A stretch of 26,966 nt of DNA from a virus. This document shows positions 23,488-26,966 of this stretch, one piece after another. Every line of letters starts with the position of its first letter. Within the stretch, counting starts at the first letter, position 1. The notes below the pieces were generated by a model. The model was not told where the DNA came from. It searched no databases and was given only the letters and a program-made list of their open reading frames with translations. The translations under genes were made by a program, and so were the position numbers. The DNA lies in IMG/VR virus record IMGVR_UViG_3300025886_000127, positions 1 to 26,966 of that record; one strand, 5' to 3'.

Positions 23488-25005
23488 ATGGCAAAAAAAC
23501 TACAAAATATATTTGATCCAAGTATTGATGAAGTAGAACAAAATTTTACTATCAATTCATGGCATGTTTCTCAATCAGTAGATGCTTTAACATCTGTTGA
23601 TGATTATGATATTTCTATAAGTGGTAGTTTATCAGTAACAGGAAGTACTTTCCTTTCAGGAAGTACTATTATATCAGGAACCTTAGATACAGTAACTAGT
23701 GGTAGTATAAATCATACCGGAAGTATTTCTCATACAGGTAGTTTAGAGTTAATAGGAGGAATTGAAAGTATCACTACGGGAAGTATAATAAATACAGGAA
23801 GTGTTGCTTTATCTGGAAGTTTAGACTTAGATGGTATTCCTGATAAGACTTTAGGGGCATTTGATGTATTAGTAATAGATTCTAGTGGGGATGTAGGATA
23901 TAGTACCACAGTACAAGGTACTTCAGGCTCATCAGGTACTAGTGGCACATCAGGTTCAAGTGGTACCTCAGGGTCATCTGGTACTTCGGGTTCAAGTGGT
24001 ACTTCGGGTTCAAGTGGTACTTCGGGTTCTTCAGGTACTTCGGGTTCTTCAGGTACTTCAGGTTCTAGTAGTACATCAGGTTCTAGTGGCACTTCAGGAG
24101 AATCTATTACAGGCCCTCAAGGTAATAATGGTTCTTCAGGTACTTCGGGTTCTTCAGGTACTTCGGGTTCTTCAGGTACTTCGGGTTCTTCAGGTACTTC
24201 AGGTTCTTCAGGAGGAGATGGTAGTTGGAATTATATTGTCCCTAATCCTGCTACTGATTTAAAATTTGGATTAAACAACGCACATGATAATTACCAAGTC
24301 TCAGGAGTAAGTTCAGGTACTTCTACACCCCCTGTACCTGCTAATAATGGGGATGTTACTTTTAATGGGGGTGGAAGTACACCTACTAAATTTAGTATAT
24401 ACCATTTTAATTCATTGGGAAATGATCTTAGTTGGCAGTGGCAGGATTATTTAGAAAATGCTTCTCTTGATTTTTTTTGGAATGGTAATTTTGAAATTGT
24501 TGGTGCTACTATTGATAATGTTGTTGTTGATACTTTAAATAATTACACAACATTTACTATTTCTGGGGGGACATTTAGTGGAACTATAAACTCAGGAGAT
24601 AGTACTTCATTACAGACTACTATTAATTATTATATATATACTTTAGAAGAAGGATATAATAAAATAGATATAGAAGATGTAACACAATTCCCATATCCTC
24701 TAGATGAGGCTTTTTTTATATTTAAATTCCCAAATACTCTTACTAATACAAGTAAATCAGGAAATCAAATAGTAGTTGATATTAGGTATAGTAGCCCTGA
24801 AGGGAGTATTATAACCTTGAGATATTTTAGAAGAGCAAACCAATCAGTTTCAGTTGCTACTACTATTAAAGGAGCATCAGATCCTCAATCAGCAATTAGT
24901 TTATCAGATGGTAATTTTTATGTAGGTAATTTTATGATGTGGTATAGAAATTTTGGTACTAGAGGATTAATTCAACTAGGATCTGAAAATGTAACTACAG
25001 GTTAA
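23488..25005 (+). CDS. Collagen-like tail fibre
   Basis: A 505-aa fibre protein in four parts. Residues 1-40 are a probable attachment segment. Residues 45-115 are short Ser/Gly/Thr repeats (SGSLSVTGSTFLSGS, INHTGSISHTGSLEL) suggestive of a beta-stacked shaft. Residues 144-206 and 209-244 are Gly-X-Y triplets, nearly all GTS or GSS, which should form a collagen-like triple helix without the usual prolines. Residues 245-505 are a globular domain (SWNYIVPNPATDLKFG, YNKIDIEDVTQFPYP, MMWYRNFGTRG) that could be the tip or receptor-binding head. One Gly is replaced by Ser in the first block. It ends the structural operon before two nuclease genes. Confidence 0.75.
   Translation: MAKKLQNIFDPSIDEVEQNFTINSWHVSQSVDALTSVDDYDISISGSLSVTGSTFLSGSTIISGTLDTVTSGSINHTGSISHTGSLELIGGIESITTGSIINTGSVALSGSLDLDGIPDKTLGAFDVLVIDSSGDVGYSTTVQGTSGSSGTSGTSGSSGTSGSSGTSGSSGTSGSSGTSGSSGTSGSSGTSGSSSTSGSSGTSGESITGPQGNNGSSGTSGSSGTSGSSGTSGSSGTSGSSGGDGSWNYIVPNPATDLKFGLNNAHDNYQVSGVSSGTSTPPVPANNGDVTFNGGGSTPTKFSIYHFNSLGNDLSWQWQDYLENASLDFFWNGNFEIVGATIDNVVVDTLNNYTTFTISGGTFSGTINSGDSTSLQTTINYYIYTLEEGYNKIDIEDVTQFPYPLDEAFFIFKFPNTLTNTSKSGNQIVVDIRYSSPEGSIITLRYFRRANQSVSVATTIKGASDPQSAISLSDGNFYVGNFMMWYRNFGTRGLIQLGSENVTTG
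23917..24219 (+). repeat. 18-nt DNA repeat coding Gly-Ser-Ser-Gly-Thr-Ser triplets
   Basis: Two blocks of Gly-X-Y codons (23917-24105 and 24112-24219) are separated by an insertion of two residues that resets the register. In the second block an 18-nt unit (GGTTCTTCAGGTACTTCG) is repeated almost without change, whereas the start of the first block has drifted in its third codon positions. The uniform copies suggest recent expansion by slippage or recombination. Confidence 0.9.
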
Positions 25006-25017
25006 TAAAAATAAAAT

Positions 25018-25467
25018 ATGAATTGGTTATATAATGAAAAAGAAATTACAGACATATCAGAATTTCCCCTTGGGGCATTTGGATTTGTTTATGTAGTAAT
25101 TACCCCCGAGGGTAAAAAGTATGTTGGTAAAAAAGCGTTGTATCACAATCGAAAACGAAAACTCACTAAGGTCGAATTAGCAGAACAATCTGGTCGTGGG
25201 AGGAGAAAATTGTTTGTGATTGAGAGTAAAGAAAGCGATTGGAAGAAATATTATGGTTCAAATAAACATCTAAAGGACCAAATAACTAAAGGTGAAGTTA
25301 CGCTAGAAAATTTGAAAAAACAAATTATCGAAATAGGTTTTAATAAAAAACACCTTACATACTTAGAAACCAAATATCTATTCCAGCTAGAAGTGTTGGA
25401 GAATCCCGAAATATATTATAACGATTCAATTTTAGGTAAGTTCTTTACCAAAGATTTGATATTCTAG
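25018..25467 (+). CDS. GIY-YIG-like endonuclease (compact)
   Basis: A 149-aa protein with GIY-YIG nuclease features: a first strand GFVYVVITPEGKKYVGKKAL (about residues 22-41) in place of GIY...YIG, a following Arg-rich segment (HNRKRKL), WKKYYGSNKHLKD, and a possible catalytic Glu in TYLETKYLF. The YYGS motif is common in small phage nucleases that act on other DNA. No separate DNA-binding domain is visible. It comes 12 nt after the fibre gene and is followed by a longer GIY-YIG gene. It could be a homing endonuclease or a nuclease against competitor DNA. Arg codon use is mixed CGN/AGA. Confidence 0.6.
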   Translation: MNWLYNEKEITDISEFPLGAFGFVYVVITPEGKKYVGKKALYHNRKRKLTKVELAEQSGRGRRKLFVIESKESDWKKYYGSNKHLKDQITKGEVTLENLKKQIIEIGFNKKHLTYLETKYLFQLEVLENPEIYYNDSILGKFFTKDLIF

Positions 25468-25474
25468 GTAAGTT
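25433..25474 (+). repeat. TAGGTAAGTT direct repeat around a promoter
   Basis: TAGGTAAGTT occurs at 25433-25442 and 25465-25474, 32 bp apart, close to three helical turns. The first copy is part of a small inverted repeat (GGTAA-GTTCT-TTACC, 25435-25449) inside the end of the upstream gene; the second is in the promoter spacer. A repressor site is possible. Confidence 0.35.
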
Positions 25475-25485
25475 TTGTATATTTA
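25456..25485 (+). promoter_or_regulatory. Host-type (Bacteroidota) promoter for the GIY-YIG homing nuclease
   Basis: TTG at 25456-25458, a 19-nt spacer, then TATATTTA at 25478-25485, the same box as at 4613. The ATG at 25492 is 6 nt beyond, so transcripts should be leaderless or nearly so. The TTG lies within the end of the upstream nuclease gene. Confidence 0.5.
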
Positions 25486-25491
25486 TCCCCG

Positions 25492-26097
25492 ATGACAGGG
25501 ATATACAAAATAACCAACCCCAAGGGTAAAATTTATATAGGACAATCTATTGATATACCCAGAAGATTTACGGAGTATAATAAGATTCAGTGTTGTAAAG
25601 ATTCAAAAAAACTATACTACTCACTTACTAAATATTCTCCATCTTCCCATACATTCGAAGTTTTAGAAGAATGTGATAAGAATGATTTAGAAATTAGAGA
25701 AGTATTTTGGATTAGGGAATTTAATAGCATAGATGAGGGTTTAAATATTAAAAATGGTTCTAAACCTCAATGGAGTGGGAAAAAACGCCCCGAACATAGC
25801 CAATTCCTCATTGAAAATGGAAGTGGATTATCCTACACTAGAACTCAAAGTCATAGAGATGGTGTATCTAAAATGATGAAAGCTGTTTGGGCTGAAAAGA
25901 AAGATGAAATAGGTAAAAAAATCACAGCAGGTAAAATAGGTAAAGGAACTAAAGCTATTAGGTGTACTACTTTGGATATTACATTTAAATCTATAAATGA
26001 AGCTTCCGAGGCATTAGACGTATCTAAAGGACAAATCTGCCAGATTGTAAAAGGTGATAAAGATTACATTAAGGGATTAACTTTCATCTACCAGTAG
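25492..26097 (+). CDS. GIY-YIG homing endonuclease (Seg-like, NUMOD end)
   Basis: A 201-aa free-standing homing endonuclease. Residues 1-95 hold the GIY-YIG nuclease: TGIYKITNPKGKIYIGQS, the catalytic Arg region (IPRRF), and the Glu helix (DLEIREVFWIREF). A middle linker contains the basic KKRPEHSQ, similar to a NUMOD3-type DNA-contact motif. The end (TTLDITFKSINEASEALDVS, then GQICQIVKG) matches the NUMOD1-like helix-turn-helix. T4 SegA-type enzymes have the same plan and cut near their own gene in related phages that lack it. It sits between a nuclease gene and the primase gene, at the border of structural and replication modules, with its own promoter. Confidence 0.85.
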   Translation: MTGIYKITNPKGKIYIGQSIDIPRRFTEYNKIQCCKDSKKLYYSLTKYSPSSHTFEVLEECDKNDLEIREVFWIREFNSIDEGLNIKNGSKPQWSGKKRPEHSQFLIENGSGLSYTRTQSHRDGVSKMMKAVWAEKKDEIGKKITAGKIGKGTKAIRCTTLDITFKSINEASEALDVSKGQICQIVKGDKDYIKGLTFIYQ

Positions 26098-26099
26098 AC

Positions 26100-26130
26100 T
26101 TGGATTTCTAAATTTTTCATCGTATATTCA
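26100..26130 (+). promoter_or_regulatory. Host-type (Bacteroidota) promoter for the primase
   Basis: TTG at 26100-26102, a 20-nt spacer ending in ATCG, then TATATTCA at 26123-26130; the ATG at 26136 follows after CCTAC (5 nt). The TTG begins 3 bases after the stop of the homing nuclease gene, so the promoter sits wholly between genes. A leaderless transcript is implied. Confidence 0.5.
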
Positions 26131-26135
26131 CCTAC

Positions 26136-26966
26136 ATGATAAATCATCTACTAGTAACACTAGTTGATTCCGTTCTAGGAAAAGGAAAACAAACCTCCAG
26201 GGGCAATTATGCTTACCACTGTCCTTTCTGTAAACACCACAAACCAAAAATGGAGGTAAACTTTACAGAAAATAAAAAAGGACACAATCCTTGGCATTGT
26301 TGGGTATGTAATACCAGAGGAAAAACAATTCCTAGTTTATTTAAGAAAACGGAAGCATATGATAAAATTGAGGAAGCTAAAAAATTAATCCCTCAGGGTT
26401 CATTTGTAGAAGAAACAATTATAAAACATGATTTATTTCTCCCTAAAGAATTTACTCGCTTCATAGATAAACCTACCAGTTTAATGGCTCGACATGCTTT
26501 AGCTTATCTAAAGCGTAGAGGGGTTACAATGGAGGATATGATTAAATACAATATGGGGTATTGTGAAGAAGGAGAATATCAAAATATGATTGTTATCCCC
26601 TCATACGATGCTCAGGGTAATTTAAATTACTTTACAGCTCGCAGTTTTGAAAAAGAACCATTCCGCAAATACAAAAACCCATCAGCATCTCGCGATATTG
26701 TACCATTTGAAATGTTTATAAATTGGGATAGCCCGTTAGTATTATGCGAAGGACCTTTTGATGCCATCACCATTAAACGAAATGCTATCCCGCTTTTAGG
26801 AAAAAATATACAAACTAACCTAATGAAGAAAATTGTTTCTTCTAAAGTAAAAAAAATATATATTGCACTTGATAGTGATGCTATTAAATCATCCTTAAAA
26901 TTCTGTGAAAAATTCATGGATGAAGGTAAAGAAGTTCATTTGTTAGAGATGGATGATAAAGATCCT
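26136..26966 (+). CDS. 61: DNA primase (gp61-like), 3' end outside window
   Basis: 277 codons are visible and the frame is still open at the right edge. An N-terminal zinc ribbon has Cys29 and Cys32 (HCPFC), His34/His35, then Cys55 and Cys58 (HCWVC), with the typical MEVNF between. After a helical linker (RHALAYLKRRGVTMEDMI, about 119-136) comes the TOPRIM catalytic part: Glu205 in LCEGPFDA and the Asp pair 246/248 in YIALDSDA. The protein makes RNA primers on the lagging strand, with a gp41-like helicase. T4 gp61 is 342 aa, so perhaps 60-70 residues are missing. Arg codons are mainly CGN, as in DUF932. Confidence 0.85.
   Translation, partial: MINHLLVTLVDSVLGKGKQTSRGNYAYHCPFCKHHKPKMEVNFTENKKGHNPWHCWVCNTRGKTIPSLFKKTEAYDKIEEAKKLIPQGSFVEETIIKHDLFLPKEFTRFIDKPTSLMARHALAYLKRRGVTMEDMIKYNMGYCEEGEYQNMIVIPSYDAQGNLNYFTARSFEKEPFRKYKNPSASRDIVPFEMFINWDSPLVLCEGPFDAITIKRNAIPLLGKNIQTNLMKKIVSSKVKKIYIALDSDAIKSSLKFCEKFMDEGKEVHLLEMDDKDP

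Noticed and set aside
23917-24219. Possible CRISPR-like or iteron array
   Set aside because: The 18-nt units are contiguous, have no spacers and keep an open reading frame in Gly-X-Y register.
23730-24262. Long reverse and second-frame reading frames in the repeat region (Pro-Glu-Val and Leu-Gln-Val repeats)
   Set aside because: They are other-frame readings of the 18-nt repeat that codes for Gly-Ser-Ser-Gly-Thr-Ser; the fibre frame extends well beyond on both sides.
26150-26164. Two ACTAGT palindromes 9 nt apart
   Set aside because: They lie inside the first codons of primase (LLVTLV) and show no link to a promoter or to other sites; probably chance.
26627-26917. Reverse-strand frame of 96 codons at the right edge
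   Set aside because: It is antisense to the primase TOPRIM region, which carries clear catalytic motifs.

Overview
The window is a stretch of a tailed-phage genome with a T4-like (myovirus) virion and replication apparatus. All genes lie on the + strand, packed end to end, many with 1- to 8-nt overlaps. Recognisable T4-type proteins are the late sigma factor gp55, the baseplate hub protein gp5, the wedge proteins gp25 and gp6, a gp7/P2 gpI-like wedge protein, and the primase gp61 (cut by the right edge). The DNA is A/T-rich. Genes lack clear Shine-Dalgarno sequences and are preceded by A/T-only leaders. Several promoters fit the Bacteroidota pattern TTG-N19/20-TAnnTTTG. A Bacteroidota (perhaps marine flavobacterial) host is therefore the best inference, but no gene proves it.

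Layout. (1) 1-566: the end of an unidentified gene and a small lipoprotein. (2) 618-2810: tail-fibre or adhesin module (134, 97, 378 and 87 aa), including a YadA-head-like beta-roll protein. (3) 2815-4559: a two-gene cassette, a GT9-like glycosyltransferase and a PAPS-type sulfotransferase, behind its own host-type promoter. (4) 4566-5558: a DUF932 gene as a self-contained unit with tandem repeat, promoter and strong terminator. (5) 5575-8261: small genes, an HD-domain phosphohydrolase, a one-helix membrane protein and gp55, the last four genes overlapping one another. (6) 8273-20731: baseplate operon (gp5, hub-associated protein, gp25, gp6, DNRLRE-like protein, coiled-coil protein, 1457-aa gp7-like protein, 491-aa protein). 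(7) 20767-25005: a second structural operon with two tandem paralogues and a collagen-like fibre. (8) 25018-26097: two GIY-YIG-type nucleases. (9) 26136 to the edge: primase.

Regulation appears to use two promoter types. Host-type promoters precede the glycosyltransferase, DUF932, GIY-YIG nuclease and primase genes. A second motif, ATATTTATAA plus two or three bases, contains a T4-late-like TATAAMYA element; it sits just in front of the baseplate operon, the second structural operon and a few other genes, and gp55 is encoded in the window. Arg codon use splits the same way: CGN in DUF932, primase and the left-edge genes, AGA in structural genes. The glycosyltransferase/sulfotransferase pair follows the structural codon pattern despite its host-type promoter.

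The most interesting candidate system is that pair next to the adhesin genes. It may decorate and sulfate a surface glycan, either on the host cell envelope or on the virion's Ser/Thr-rich fibres. There is no coding-free stretch over 300 bases; the longest gap is 4560-4669, which holds the DUF932 promoter region. I saw no tRNA, CRISPR array, IS element or attachment site.
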